Translations under genes and position numbers: made by a program
Notes under the pieces: generated by a model
The model's input: the letters and a program-made list of their open reading frames with translations, nothing else
Database searches by the model: none
What the model was told of the DNA's origin: nothing
Part shown: positions 9,320-17,643 of the stretch, piece after piece
How positions within the stretch are numbered: position 1 is the stretch's first letter
Layout: each line of letters begins with the position of its first letter
Source of the DNA: Ligilactobacillus ubinensis
GTDB lineage: Bacteria; Bacillota; Bacilli; Lactobacillales; Lactobacillaceae
Direction: 5' to 3'
NCBI RefSeq assembly: GCF_024160875.1
Contig: NZ_JAIULA010000001.1
Coordinates: 62,001-126,000 of the forward strand
DNA: 64,000 bases

Positions 9320-9454
9320 CCGTGATGTAGTACAAGAATTGAGCTAGATAATTACATTTGTAATATTTTGGTAAAGATTAAGAAATATAAATGAAATATT
9401 AGTGCAAAATATATATACTTATTCTTGGTTATTAACCAGGGGGAGGATATCTAT

Positions 9455-9838
9455 ATGAAAAAAGTATTAAATTTAGTATTATTAGCTTTTCTAACATGTT
9501 CAATGGCAATGGTTCCAGTTTCTGTATCTGCAAAAACGACGGTATCAGCTAAAAAAGGACAAATAAAAACGACGTATAAGTTGATATCTAGCGATTTTTA
9601 TAAGAAAGCTAAGATATATCATACTAAAAAAACTAAAGTGCCAGTTTATACAGCATTAATTTCAGCGGATCGGCCTAAAGTAACACTTACAAAAGCAAGT
9701 ACTTTGAAGGCTAAAACTAATTATAGCTTTACCAAAGAAATTAAAGTGAAGATTAGTAACCATAAGCAGCAAACATATATGTATGCTAAAGGACACGGCT
9801 GGGTTGTTAAAACAAGCTTGGTTTCTGGTAAATATTAA
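9455..9838 (+). CDS. Small secreted basic protein with SH3/SLAP-like features
   Basis: With ATG 9455 (after GGGGGAGGATATCTAT) the product is 127 residues. A signal peptide is clear: KK, a hydrophobic core LNLVLLAFLTCSMAMV, then a cleavage region near VSVSAKT. The mature ~100 residues are rich in Lys, Thr and Tyr and short beta strands, with the motif YAKGHGWVVKTSLV near the end, which resembles cell-wall-binding SLAP or SH3-like modules of lactobacilli. It is monocistronic, followed by a hairpin. Function is unknown; cell-wall association is inferred. Confidence 0.7.
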   Translation: MKKVLNLVLLAFLTCSMAMVPVSVSAKTTVSAKKGQIKTTYKLISSDFYKKAKIYHTKKTKVPVYTALISADRPKVTLTKASTLKAKTNYSFTKEIKVKISNHKQQTYMYAKGHGWVVKTSLVSGKY

Positions 9839-9863
9839 CATTTTTAACGCGGTATCACCTTTA

Positions 9864-9895
9864 ATAAAACTAACTTCTCATGAAATTAGTTTTAT
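9864..9895 (+). terminator. Weak intrinsic terminator after the secreted protein
   Basis: ATAAAACTAA (9864-9873) pairs perfectly with TTAGTTTTAT (9886-9895) around a 12-base loop. The stem is AT-rich and the U-tract is part of the stem. Confidence 0.5.
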
Positions 9896-9960
9896 CTTAA
9901 TTAATACATGCGAATAAACCACAAGTTTTACTTGTGGGGGTGAAAAAAGCTTTAGCGTAA

Positions 9961-10022
9961 AAAACTCCCTTTCGATATAATAATTTCGGCTACCACCCAA
10001 AACTATATCGAAAGGGAGTTTT
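9961..10022 (+). promoter_or_regulatory. 19-bp perfect hairpin covering the tnpA ribosome-binding site
   Basis: The arms are 9961-9979 and 10004-10022. The downstream arm contains AAAGGGAG (10011-10018), the Shine-Dalgarno sequence for the TTG start at 10027. In IS200 this structure is known to repress transposase translation by hiding the SD. It is fully intact here although the transposase is not. Confidence 0.75.
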
Positions 10023-10026
10023 TATC

Positions 10027-10494
10027 TTGCCACAAGATGGTAATAGCTTATCACATACAAGATGGAATTGTAAGTATCACATTGTTTTTACACCAAAATA
10101 TCGACGGAAAAATATTTATGGTGAGTTAAAGAAAGCTATTGGTCGAATTCTACATCGATTGTGTGAATTAAAAGATGTTGAAATTATAGAGGCTCATGCA
10201 ATGCCAGACCATATTTATATGTTAGTGCGTATTCCACCTAAGATGAGTGTTTCAAGTTTTATGGGATACTTGAAAGGTGGAAGCGCTGTTATTATTCATG
10301 AGAGACATGCACATTTAAAATATAGCTATGGTAAACGAAGCTTTTGGGCGCGTGGCTATTATGTTAGTACAGTTGGTTTAAATCAAAAAACAATTCAAAA
10401 ATATATTCGAGAGCAAGAAGCAGAGGATCAACTCAATGATAATATTAGCAAAAGAGAGTATATAGATCCATTTAAAAGATCAAATATAAAGTAA
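10027..10494 (+). CDS. tnpA: IS200-type TnpA transposase with altered HUH motif
   Basis: The 155-residue protein aligns along its whole length with Y1 transposases: TRWNCKYHIVFTPKYRR at the N-terminus, FWARGYYVSTVG in the second half with the expected nucleophile Tyr, and a C-terminal helix YIREQEAEDQ. The metal-binding HUH motif, normally PDHIHML or PDHVHML, reads PDHIYML here: CAT has become TAT. The usually conserved LKGKSA reads LKGGSA. Loss of the second His should abolish single-strand cleavage. The start is TTG, eight bases after an SD held in a hairpin. Confidence 0.85.
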   Translation: MPQDGNSLSHTRWNCKYHIVFTPKYRRKNIYGELKKAIGRILHRLCELKDVEIIEAHAMPDHIYMLVRIPPKMSVSSFMGYLKGGSAVIIHERHAHLKYSYGKRSFWARGYYVSTVGLNQKTIQKYIREQEAEDQLNDNISKREYIDPFKRSNIK

Positions 10495-10704
10495 ATAAAC
10501 GAGTTAGCGGTTGGTAGTGTTTTGAGGGACTAATTGCGTTGGCCCAAGCCCTTCTAGGACTATAAAAAATGGTGGATGCTTACTAGTCAACTATAAGTAT
10601 TATCAATTGAACACCCCGGTGACATGGGGAAATAGTTAAACTTACGGCTCAAAGGTGATATTCATCAAATGCATTTTGACTGCTTTACACTAACCAGCAG
10701 CTCC

Positions 10705-10860
10705 TTAACGTTTAATATTGATGTCATCACTTGCCAATGATAAAAACTTTTCAAACAGCGATTGTCGGTTGCCAACATGATTAGCTAATTATTTGGCAAA
10801 AGGGTAATACGATTTATCAGTTGCAAACACATACGCCACAAACAGTTTTGAAAATGGTAG
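10705..10860 (-). pseudogene. Possible decayed coding remnant
   Basis: Read on the minus strand, 10860 to 10705 gives a coherent 51-codon stretch (SKLFVAYVFATDKSYYP..., later LANHVGNRQSLFEKF) broken by one in-frame TAA at 10789-10791 and ending in TAA at 10705-10707. The composition looks protein-like but I do not recognise the family. It could be chance. The rest of 10636-10900 shows no gene. Confidence 0.3.
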
Positions 10861-10900
10861 TTAGCATAAAATAAAATTTTCATTAAATATACATTAGCTA

Positions 10901-10955
10901 TTTACATTGTGCACAATTGATTCTATAATAGGCGGTGGAATTAGAAAAATTCTAA
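10901..10955 (+). promoter_or_regulatory. ahpC promoter with PerR-box-like palindrome
   Basis: TTTACA (10901-10906), a 17-base spacer and TATAAT (10924-10929) form a near-consensus sigma-A promoter, with the transcript start near 10936. Just downstream, TTAGAA-AAA-TTCTAA (10941-10955) is a 15-bp palindrome close to the Per box (TTATAATNATTATAA). Its position would allow repression of the peroxiredoxin operon until peroxide stress. Binding by PerR is inferred. Confidence 0.6.
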
Positions 10956-10981
10956 ATCACTATTAAAGGAAGGGTGCTCTT

Positions 10982-11545
10982 ATGAACTTTATCAATCAAA
11001 AGTTAACCGACTTTAAGGTTAATGCTTATCAACAAGGTGAAACACATCCCGTAACTTTACAAGACGTTTTAGGTAAATGGTCGGTTTTCTTCTTTTATCC
11101 AGCCGACTTTTCATTTGTTTGTCCAACTGAATTAGGTGATCTGCAAGATCATTATGCTGAATTTAAACAAGCAAATGCGGAAGTTTATTCAGTTTCGGAA
11201 GACACTGAATTTGTTCACAAAGCTTGGGCTGAAGCAACCGATACGATTGGCAAGGTTCAGTACCCAATGTTAGCTGATCCAGCAGGAAAGTTGGCACGGT
11301 TCTTTGGCGTTTTGGATGAAGAAGCTGGTCAAGCGTTTCGCGGTGTGTTTATCGTTGATCCAGAGGGACAAGTTAAATCTTATACAATCAATGATATGGG
11401 GATTGGTCGAGATGCCGGTGAAATTTTACGAACTTTACAAGCAGCTCAATTTGTCGAAAAGCATGGCGATAAAGTTTGTCCTGCTCATTGGCATCCGGGT
11501 GACGACACAATTACTCCAAGCTTAGATTTGGTTGGCAAAATTTAA
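10982..11545 (+). CDS. ahpC: Alkyl hydroperoxide reductase subunit C (2-Cys peroxiredoxin)
   Basis: The 187-residue protein has the peroxidatic Cys47 in FVCPTE and the resolving Cys166 in KVCPAHW, the typical AhpC/Prx1 pattern. It reduces hydrogen peroxide and organic hydroperoxides in the cytoplasm and is regenerated by an AhpF-type flavoprotein, encoded immediately downstream. The ATG follows AAAGGAAGGG at good spacing. A strong promoter with a Per-box-like palindrome lies upstream, which fits peroxide induction. Confidence 0.95.
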   Translation: MNFINQKLTDFKVNAYQQGETHPVTLQDVLGKWSVFFFYPADFSFVCPTELGDLQDHYAEFKQANAEVYSVSEDTEFVHKAWAEATDTIGKVQYPMLADPAGKLARFFGVLDEEAGQAFRGVFIVDPEGQVKSYTINDMGIGRDAGEILRTLQAAQFVEKHGDKVCPAHWHPGDDTITPSLDLVGKI

Positions 11546-11554
11546 GAGGACTTG

Positions 11555-13216
11555 ATGATGGCAGATAAAGAAATTTACGATACTGTGATTATCGGTGCTG
11601 GGCCAGCTGGATTAAGCGCAGCAATTTATGCGGGTCGAGCAACGATGGACACCTTAGTGATTGAGGCGAATCAAGTGGGCGGTCAAGTAACGACTACTTC
11701 GGTAGTTTGGAACTATCCAGCAGTCGAAAAGATTGATGGCACGGCTCTCATGAATCAGATGCAGCAGCAAGCTGCCAATTTTGGTGTTCAAATTGTCCAT
11801 GATCAAATTACTGATTATGAATTAGAAGGTGATTTGAAAGTTTTGCATGGTAGGCATGATTATTATGCACGTAGTGTGATTATTGCCGCTGGTGCTAAAC
11901 CGCGAGAACTTAGCTTCCCTGGAGAGCAACAATTTCGTGGACATGGGATAGCATTTTGTTCAACTTGTGATGGTGAATTATTTACGGGCCTGCAAGTTTT
12001 TGTGATTGGCGGCGGATATGCTGCTGCTGAAGAAGCTGATTATCTAACACGTTATGCTAAACATGTAACGGTGATTTCACGTGAAGCAGAGTTTACTTGT
12101 GCCCCCCTAACTGCGGCCCGTGCTTTAAATAATCCCAAGATAGATGTTAAATTTAATACGGAGATTGTTCGAGTTACTGGGAAAGATTATTTGGAAACAG
12201 CTGTTTTTAAAAATAATCAAACTGGAAAAGAGTTTTCTTACCAACCTGATTCAAGTGAACAGACATTTGGTATTTTTATTTATATCGGTACCCAACCAGC
12301 AACAGCTAAGTTGACTAAAATATTAAACCATGATGAACATGGTTATTTAAAAGCTGATGCTGCTTTGGCAACTAATTTGCCAGGTGTCTTTGCTGCTGGT
12401 GATATTGTTGTTAAACCATTGCGGCAGATTGTTACTGCAGCTAGTGATGGAGCAGTTGCGGCAACTAGTGCAGAGCATTATGTAACAGCGCTTAAACAAC
12501 GGCTACAGATTCCGATTGAAAGAAAGCAAAAATCGGCAACTAAACCAGTTGGACAAACAACCAGATTGGCGGAAAAATCAACCGCAATAGTTCATCAAGG
12601 ATCTTGGTTTGATGCTAAGTTGCAGCAGCAATTAAAATCAATTTTTGAAAGATTAAGTCAAAAGGTTACTTTGCAGGTTTTGAGTGATAGTAGTCAGAAG
12701 AGTCAAGAATTGCAAAGCTTTGTTAAAGAGTTCTGTGATTTAGATCGGCACTTGGACTATCAAGTTCGAACTGCTACGGGTGAAGAAAACTTTTTACCTC
12801 TGCTGGAGCTGTTAGACCAGCAACAAAATGCGACTGGTATTCGTTTTGCAGGTATTCCAACTGGCCATGAACTGAATTCGTTGGTATTGGCAGTTTATAA
12901 TTTAGCTGGACCCGGGCAAGAATTAGCTCCGGAACTTATTGAACGGATTAAAGCTTTGCCTGTGACAAAGATAAAAATCGGGGTAGCTTTAACTTGTCAT
13001 TTTTGTCCTGATGTAGTATCAACTTGTCAGCATATGGCAGCTATTAATCCAAATGTTTCGGCAGAAATGCTTGATTTACAGCTTTTCCCTGAACTTCGGC
13101 AAGCAAAACACATTATGAGTGTTCCAGCAACCATGATTAACGATCGGCCAGTAATTTTTGGCAGTCAAACTGCTGAACAGTTAGTAGCTGCTTGTGAATC
13201 AGCGACGGTTAAGTAA
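11555..13216 (+). CDS. AhpF-like flavoprotein disulfide reductase, thioredoxin reductase domain first
   Basis: The protein is about 553 residues (ATG 11555, or ATG 11558 at better SD spacing). Residues 1 to ~315 form a thioredoxin-reductase-type module: FAD motif GAGPAG at 14-19, redox CSTC at Cys135/Cys138, a NADPH-binding GGGYAA, and a final AAGD motif. After a ~35-residue Lys/Thr-rich linker comes a double thioredoxin-fold region with CHFC at Cys481/Cys484, like the AhpF N-terminal domain. Classic AhpF has these modules in the opposite order. It most likely passes NAD(P)H electrons to the adjacent AhpC. The gene starts about nine bases after ahpC. Confidence 0.85.
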   Translation: MMADKEIYDTVIIGAGPAGLSAAIYAGRATMDTLVIEANQVGGQVTTTSVVWNYPAVEKIDGTALMNQMQQQAANFGVQIVHDQITDYELEGDLKVLHGRHDYYARSVIIAAGAKPRELSFPGEQQFRGHGIAFCSTCDGELFTGLQVFVIGGGYAAAEEADYLTRYAKHVTVISREAEFTCAPLTAARALNNPKIDVKFNTEIVRVTGKDYLETAVFKNNQTGKEFSYQPDSSEQTFGIFIYIGTQPATAKLTKILNHDEHGYLKADAALATNLPGVFAAGDIVVKPLRQIVTAASDGAVAATSAEHYVTALKQRLQIPIERKQKSATKPVGQTTRLAEKSTAIVHQGSWFDAKLQQQLKSIFERLSQKVTLQVLSDSSQKSQELQSFVKEFCDLDRHLDYQVRTATGEENFLPLLELLDQQQNATGIRFAGIPTGHELNSLVLAVYNLAGPGQELAPELIERIKALPVTKIKIGVALTCHFCPDVVSTCQHMAAINPNVSAEMLDLQLFPELRQAKHIMSVPATMINDRPVIFGSQTAEQLVAACESATVK

Positions 13217-13229
13217 TTAGTATTTTGGA

Positions 13230-13274
13230 AAAGCGATTTGATACTGAAGTTTGGCAGTATCAAATCGCTTTTTT
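13230..13274 (+). terminator. Terminator of the ahpC operon
   Basis: AAAGCGATTTGATACTG (13230-13246) pairs with CAGTATCAAATCGCTTT (13255-13271) around an 8-base loop and is followed by more T residues. This is a strong intrinsic terminator. Confidence 0.85.
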
Positions 13275-13502
13275 GCTGATAGGTTTGTTAGTTTTTTTCA
13301 GCCTCTTTTTATTTGCTGATTATTAGTATCTATACCTGTGATTGCTAAAAATGAAATCAGTTTTTAGTATGAATCGACCTCCTAGAATTAGCTTTTAGGG
13401 GTTATTTTAGTATAAATAATTGTGATCTAGTCGCTTTTTGAAATTTAGTAGGAATAAAAAGTAGTATAATATTTTTAAAATCTAATGTTTAATTTAGGAT
13501 AG

Positions 13503-15242
13503 GTGAGTAATTTGCTTTTATTATTCTTACTACTTTTACAAAGACTAGGAATTATTTTAGTCTTAGCATTTTTACTTGTAAATAACCATTTTTTTCGCCA
13601 GATTATCCAAGAACGCTCTCGTCGTTCACAAGTGATTTTAATTTTGATTTTTGGTGTTTTTGTAGTGATTGCTAATTTAACTGGAGTCGAGATTACCAAT
13701 ACGCAAGCTCTTGTAGAAAAACCTATTTTAACAGGTATTTCACATACAGATTCATTAGCAAACACAAGAACGCTAGTTATTACATCGGCAAGTTTAGTTG
13801 GTGGCCCAATGGTTGGTGCGGTTGTTGGCTTGATTGGTGGTATTCATCGCTATATTCAAGGTGGCTTTTCAAGTTCTTTTTATATTGTTAGTTCAGCTAT
13901 TGTAGGCTGGATTATTGGTAAAGCGGGGGATTGTTTAAAGGGTTCACAGTTGTATCCAAGTGAAATGCAAGTGGCTTCTTTAGGTGTTTGTGCTGAGCTA
14001 ATACAGATGGTATTTATTGGTATTTTTAGCGGCTGGGACTTAGTCAAGCTGATATTTATTCCCATGACGTTATTGAATAGTGTTGGAGCAACAATCTTTT
14101 TGATGATTTTAAAGACATATTTATCTAATGAACAGCAATTGCGCGCGGTGCAGACGCGTGATGTGCTTGAGTTAACGAATGAAACATTGCCATATTTGCG
14201 GCAAGGATTAAATCAAGCTTCAGCAAGACATGTGTGTGAAATCATAAAGAGCCATACAAATTTTGATGCAGTTGGGTTAACTGATCGAGTTAATGTTTTG
14301 GCTCATGTTGGTGCAGGGCAAAATCATCACATTGCTGGTCAACCGGTAAAAACCGATTTATCCAAGAATGCAATTGCAAAAGGTATGACTCAGATAGCAT
14401 ATTCGAAACAAGAAATACGCTGTCCAGATGATGCATGTCCGTTGTGTTCTGCAATCGTAATTCCACTAAAGATTAATAGTAAAACAATTGGTGCGTTAAA
14501 AATGTATTTTGTAGATACCGAAAAATTAACGGTTGTCGAAAAAAATCTAGCGGAAGGATTAGCACAGATTTTTTCAGGTCAGTTGGCAATTGGAATTGCG
14601 GAAGAAAAAACTAAATTAGCCAATGATGCTGAAATAAAAGCCTTACAAGCTCAAATTAATCCGCATTTCTTTTTCAATGCGATTAATACTATTAGTGCAT
14701 TGATGCGTTTTGATGTCGAAAAGGCGAGAACAGCGCTATTTCAATTAAGCACATTTTTTAGAACTAGTTTACAGGGTGGTCAGGAAAAGGAAATATCTTT
14801 AAAACAGGAAAAAAGTCATGTAGATGCATACATAGGCTTAGAACAACTCCGCTTTCCGGATAAATATCAATTAAAGTATGATGTTCATGTTTCTGAGAAT
14901 GTTTTATTGCCGCCATTTTTTTTACAAATTCTAGTCGAAAATGCGGTTCGTCATGCATTTAAAGAACGAAAAAAAGCTAATTGTATTAATGTAACAATTA
15001 AGCCTAAAACAGATACATTTATTGTCCAAGTTTCTGATAATGGAATAGGCATCAAGCCTGAGATATTACCACGATTGGGCGAAAGTATGATTAAAGAAAC
15101 AACCGGAACAGGGACAGCGCTAGTGAATTTGAATAATCGGCTAACAGTATTGTATGGCAGTCGAAGTCGGTTACATTTTGAGAGCAGTTCAAGCGGAACA
15201 AAAGTCTGGGCTGAATTGCCAATAAGAGGTGAAAATGTATGA
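13503..15242 (+). CDS. lytS: LytS-type sensor histidine kinase
   Basis: The 579-residue protein starts with about six hydrophobic segments of the 5TM-LYT sensor type (to ~residue 190), then a GAF-like region with Cys residues (DACPLCSA near 308-315), then the LytS phosphoacceptor region with His388 in INPHFFFN, and a C-terminal ATPase domain (VENAVRHAF, SDNGIGI, GTGTALVN). GTG 13503 is used; TTG 13512 after AGGTGAG is an alternative. It overlaps the response regulator by four bases and lies upstream of lrgAB, its expected target, which acts in murein hydrolase and autolysis control. Confidence 0.9.
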   Translation: MSNLLLLFLLLLQRLGIILVLAFLLVNNHFFRQIIQERSRRSQVILILIFGVFVVIANLTGVEITNTQALVEKPILTGISHTDSLANTRTLVITSASLVGGPMVGAVVGLIGGIHRYIQGGFSSSFYIVSSAIVGWIIGKAGDCLKGSQLYPSEMQVASLGVCAELIQMVFIGIFSGWDLVKLIFIPMTLLNSVGATIFLMILKTYLSNEQQLRAVQTRDVLELTNETLPYLRQGLNQASARHVCEIIKSHTNFDAVGLTDRVNVLAHVGAGQNHHIAGQPVKTDLSKNAIAKGMTQIAYSKQEIRCPDDACPLCSAIVIPLKINSKTIGALKMYFVDTEKLTVVEKNLAEGLAQIFSGQLAIGIAEEKTKLANDAEIKALQAQINPHFFFNAINTISALMRFDVEKARTALFQLSTFFRTSLQGGQEKEISLKQEKSHVDAYIGLEQLRFPDKYQLKYDVHVSENVLLPPFFLQILVENAVRHAFKERKKANCINVTIKPKTDTFIVQVSDNGIGIKPEILPRLGESMIKETTGTGTALVNLNNRLTVLYGSRSRLHFESSSSGTKVWAELPIRGENV

Positions 15243-15976
15243 ATATTCTAATTGTTGATGATGAGGCCTTAGCGCGAGAAGAGCTGAAATATTTAGTTAA
15301 ACAAAGTCTAAGTATTAAGGATAAGGCTATTTTTTTAGCTGAGGATGTCCATGAAGCACAAGATATTTTGTTAAAAAAGAAAATAGATTTGATTTTTTTG
15401 GATATCTCTTTAAATGACGAAAATGGTTTTGATTTAGCTGACGAGTTAAACCAGTTAGCGCATCCACCGTTAGTGATTTTTGCGACAGCGTATGATGAAT
15501 ATGCTGTCCAAGCTTTTGAGATTGATGCAGTTGATTATATTTTGAAGCCTTTTGAACAAGGTCGAATCGACAAAGCATTGGCTAAAGTTGCTAAACTAAT
15601 AGCAGTTCCTAAAAAACACGAAGAAGTTGGGCAAACAGAACATAAAACAAATGAGTTTATAACAATTAATCTTGTTGATCGTGGAATTGTTTTAAAAAAG
15701 TCAGATATTGTAGCAGGGACAATAGAACAAGGAGAGTTAACATTAACAACACTCCAACACGAATATAAGTTAAAAAATACGTTAGCGTGGTTAAAGAGTC
15801 GCTTGACAGATGAAAGATTTATTCAAATTCATCGAAATACTATGGTTAATTTGATGCAAATCAAAGAAGTACAGCCATGGTTTAATCATACAGCACTAGT
15901 GATTATGACGACGGGGTTAAAATTTCCAGTAGGTCGTTCATATTTAAAAAAGTTAAATATGAAATTGGGCTTGTAA
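15239..15976 (+). CDS. lytR: LytTR-family response regulator
   Basis: The 245-residue protein has an N-terminal receiver domain with the acidic pair DDE (residues 7-9), phosphoacceptor Asp55 in FLDISL, and a KPF motif near 105. The C-terminal LytTR DNA-binding domain runs from about residue 140 (FIQIHRNTMVNL, then FPVGRSYLKKL). It is coupled to lytS by an ATGA-type overlap. LytTR regulators bind paired repeats in target promoters; the lrgA promoter region at 16024-16100 is the obvious candidate, though I cannot define the sites. Confidence 0.9.
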   Translation: MNILIVDDEALAREELKYLVKQSLSIKDKAIFLAEDVHEAQDILLKKKIDLIFLDISLNDENGFDLADELNQLAHPPLVIFATAYDEYAVQAFEIDAVDYILKPFEQGRIDKALAKVAKLIAVPKKHEEVGQTEHKTNEFITINLVDRGIVLKKSDIVAGTIEQGELTLTTLQHEYKLKNTLAWLKSRLTDERFIQIHRNTMVNLMQIKEVQPWFNHTALVIMTTGLKFPVGRSYLKKLNMKLGL

Positions 15977-15983
15977 CCGTTTC

Positions 15984-16023
15984 ATTAACCCTTGAGATTT
16001 TGCATTTCAAGGGTTAATTTTTG
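15984..16023 (+). terminator. Terminator between lytR and lrgA
   Basis: ATTAACCCTTGA (15984-15995) pairs with TCAAGGGTTAAT (16007-16018), an 11-base loop, followed by T residues. It separates lytSR from lrgAB transcription. Confidence 0.8.
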
Positions 16024-16104
16024 TATTTCAGAAGCAATCCGCACTCTTTTTGCACAATAAGCTGTAAGCTAAAAATGTAAAAGATACAGAAAGGATTGAT
16101 TAAG

Positions 16105-16563
16105 ATGAATAACGACAAACAAAAAACTAAAGCAGCTCCTATTTTGGCTCAAATGGCTATTTACGCAAGTATCTTATTTGTTTCAAATGTAATTTCAAGT
16201 TTAATGCCAAGTTCATTTCCAGTACCAACCCCTGTTATAGGATTAATTCTATTGTATATGCTATTAAATTTTAAAATTATAAAATTAGCGTGGGTAGATT
16301 CACTAGGAACTTTTCTAATTAGTTTGATTGGCTTTTTGTTTGTTCCGTCAGGAATTTCATTAGCCGCAAACCTTAATATTATGGCAACAGAAGGAATTCA
16401 ATTAGTAATTGTCATTGCTTTATCAACAATTATCATGTTGGTTGTCACGGCTTATACTGCAAGAACGATCATAGCCTTTAAAAAGCATCTGCAAGAGACA
16501 CGTAACAAAACAAGGAATACAAAAGTACAGGTTACAGTGTCACATGCGAAGGGTGGTAATTAA
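16105..16563 (+). CDS. lrgA: Antiholin-like protein LrgA (CidA/LrgA family)
   Basis: With ATG 16105, nine bases after AAAGGA, the protein is 152 residues with four transmembrane segments and a basic C-terminal tail (HLQETRNKTRNTK). The central FPVPTPVIGLILLY stretch is typical of CidA/LrgA proteins, which are holin-like membrane proteins that modulate murein hydrolase activity and, in some bacteria, pyruvate transport. It is followed directly by lrgB and preceded by lytSR, the classic regulatory arrangement. Confidence 0.88.
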   Translation: MNNDKQKTKAAPILAQMAIYASILFVSNVISSLMPSSFPVPTPVIGLILLYMLLNFKIIKLAWVDSLGTFLISLIGFLFVPSGISLAANLNIMATEGIQLVIVIALSTIIMLVVTAYTARTIIAFKKHLQETRNKTRNTKVQVTVSHAKGGN

Positions 16564-16564
16564 A

Positions 16565-17293
16565 ATGACTGCGGCTATATACACTCCAATTTTTGGAATA
16601 GGACTATCACTAGTATTGTATCTTTTAGGACAATGGATTTTTAAAAAAAGTAAAGGATTATTTATTTTTCAACCCTTGTTTTTCGCAATGGTTTTTGGTA
16701 TTTTAGCATTAGTAATCCTAGCTAGACTTTTTAAGACGGATACGGCTACTTTCTATACTAAAGCTTACAAACCAGGTGGTGATATCATTTTTTGGTTTTT
16801 AAATCCAGCGACGATTGCATTTGCTATTCCTTTGTATAAGAAAAATGATGTTTTTAAAAAATATTGGAAAGAGATATTTTTAAGCCTAATTATTGGAATG
16901 ATTGTTTCTTTAGGAGCAATTGTAGTTGTATCTAAAGCGGTAGGGTTAAATAAAGTAGGTATTGCTTCAATGCTTTCTCAAGCAGCAACAACCGCAATTG
17001 CATTGCCAATTTCAACGGCAATTGGTGGTAATTCAGCAGTTACTGCGATGGCATGCATTTTGAATGCAGTTATTATTTATGCACTGGGTAAAAAATTAGT
17101 TAATTGGTTCCATCTAAATGACACTCCGATAGGTGCAGGTCTTGGATTAGGAACAGCAGGGCATACCGTTGGTTCTGCATTTGCATTAGAATTAGGTTCT
17201 GTTCAAGGAGCGATGGCAGCTGTCGCGGTAGTTGTTATTGGGTTAGTAGTCGATATAGTAGTTCCAATTTTTGCTCATATGATTGGAATATAG
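16565..17293 (+). CDS. lrgB: LrgB family membrane protein
   Basis: With ATG 16565 (after GGGTGGTAATTAAA) the protein is 242 residues with about seven hydrophobic segments. Family-typical segments include FLNPATIAFAIPLY, TTAIALPISTAIGG and LGLGTAGHTVGSAFALE. It begins one base after the lrgA stop, so the two are co-translated and act as a pair. An in-frame ATG 16544 inside lrgA would add seven basic residues and lacks an SD. Confidence 0.9.
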   Translation: MTAAIYTPIFGIGLSLVLYLLGQWIFKKSKGLFIFQPLFFAMVFGILALVILARLFKTDTATFYTKAYKPGGDIIFWFLNPATIAFAIPLYKKNDVFKKYWKEIFLSLIIGMIVSLGAIVVVSKAVGLNKVGIASMLSQAATTAIALPISTAIGGNSAVTAMACILNAVIIYALGKKLVNWFHLNDTPIGAGLGLGTAGHTVGSAFALELGSVQGAMAAVAVVVIGLVVDIVVPIFAHMIGI

Positions 17294-17331
17294 TTACAGT
17301 GGTGACATAAAAGAGAAGAAAGATTGAGTTG

Positions 17332-17375
17332 AAAGACTTGAGAAAACAATTATATGTTAGCTCAAGTCTTTTTGT
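17332..17375 (+). terminator. Terminator of lrgAB
   Basis: AAAGACTTGAG (17332-17342) pairs perfectly with CTCAAGTCTTT (17361-17371), followed by T residues to 17374. Confidence 0.85.
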
Positions 17376-17469
17376 AGTATTAATATAGATATAATGTGAA
17401 GGTATCCCCAAAACAGAGCGTATCTAAAAAAGGTAATAACAAATTCTAGGCTAAATTAATATTTAATGC

Positions 17470-17487
17470 TATAATAATACTATTATT
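17470..17487 (+). promoter_or_regulatory. -10 box and overlapping palindrome before the Cys/Met leader
   Basis: TATAAT at 17470-17475 is a consensus -10; the matching -35 is poor. AATAATA-C-TATTATT (17473-17487) is a perfect 15-bp palindrome overlapping the -10 and the likely start, as an activator- or repressor-controlled promoter might have. The transcript would begin near 17482, about 30 bases before the leader ATG. Confidence 0.45.
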
Positions 17488-17510
17488 TAGTAAGAAAAGA
17501 GGGTGCTAAA

Positions 17511-17618
17511 ATGAATCAGGGAAGTACGCAAAAAATGATGATGTCATGTTCATGTTGTGCGATGTGCAACATGCCTTTTTGTGCTTTGGTTCTAAAAATT
17601 GACACCCATTTAAAATGA
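17511..17618 (+). CDS. Cys/Met-rich leader peptide (candidate attenuator peptide)
   Basis: ATG 17511 follows AGAGGGTGCTAAA, a good SD. The 35-residue frame contains the run MMMSCSCCAMCNMPFC: five Cys and five Met within residues 9-24, with Cys codons spanning 17547-17582. The stop TGA (17616-17618) lies 25 bases before a strong terminator hairpin and 83 bases before the OsmC-like gene. A 7-bp hairpin (CATGTTG 17551-17557 with CAACATG 17567-17573) sits on the Cys codons. The layout matches leader peptides at which ribosomes stall when the cognate aminoacyl-tRNA is scarce. A small metal-binding protein is the alternative. Confidence 0.7.
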   Translation: MNQGSTQKMMMSCSCCAMCNMPFCALVLKIDTHLK

Positions 17619-17643
17619 AGACTAAACTAAGTTGAAATTTATT

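Larger units (their letters stand above)
9915..10635 (+). mobile_element. IS200/IS605-group element carrying tnpA only, decayed
   Basis: The element has an IS200-type plan: a left subterminal hairpin (CCACAAG 9919-9925 with CTTGTGG 9931-9937), a long internal hairpin at 9961-10022, one small transposase gene, and a hairpin near the right end (CCCC 10614-10617 with GGGG 10626-10629). A degraded stem (AGCCC...GGACT near 10550) also lies at the right. There are no terminal inverted repeats or target duplications, as expected for this group. The right boundary is uncertain. The transposase lacks a catalytic His, so the copy is probably dead. Confidence 0.6.
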
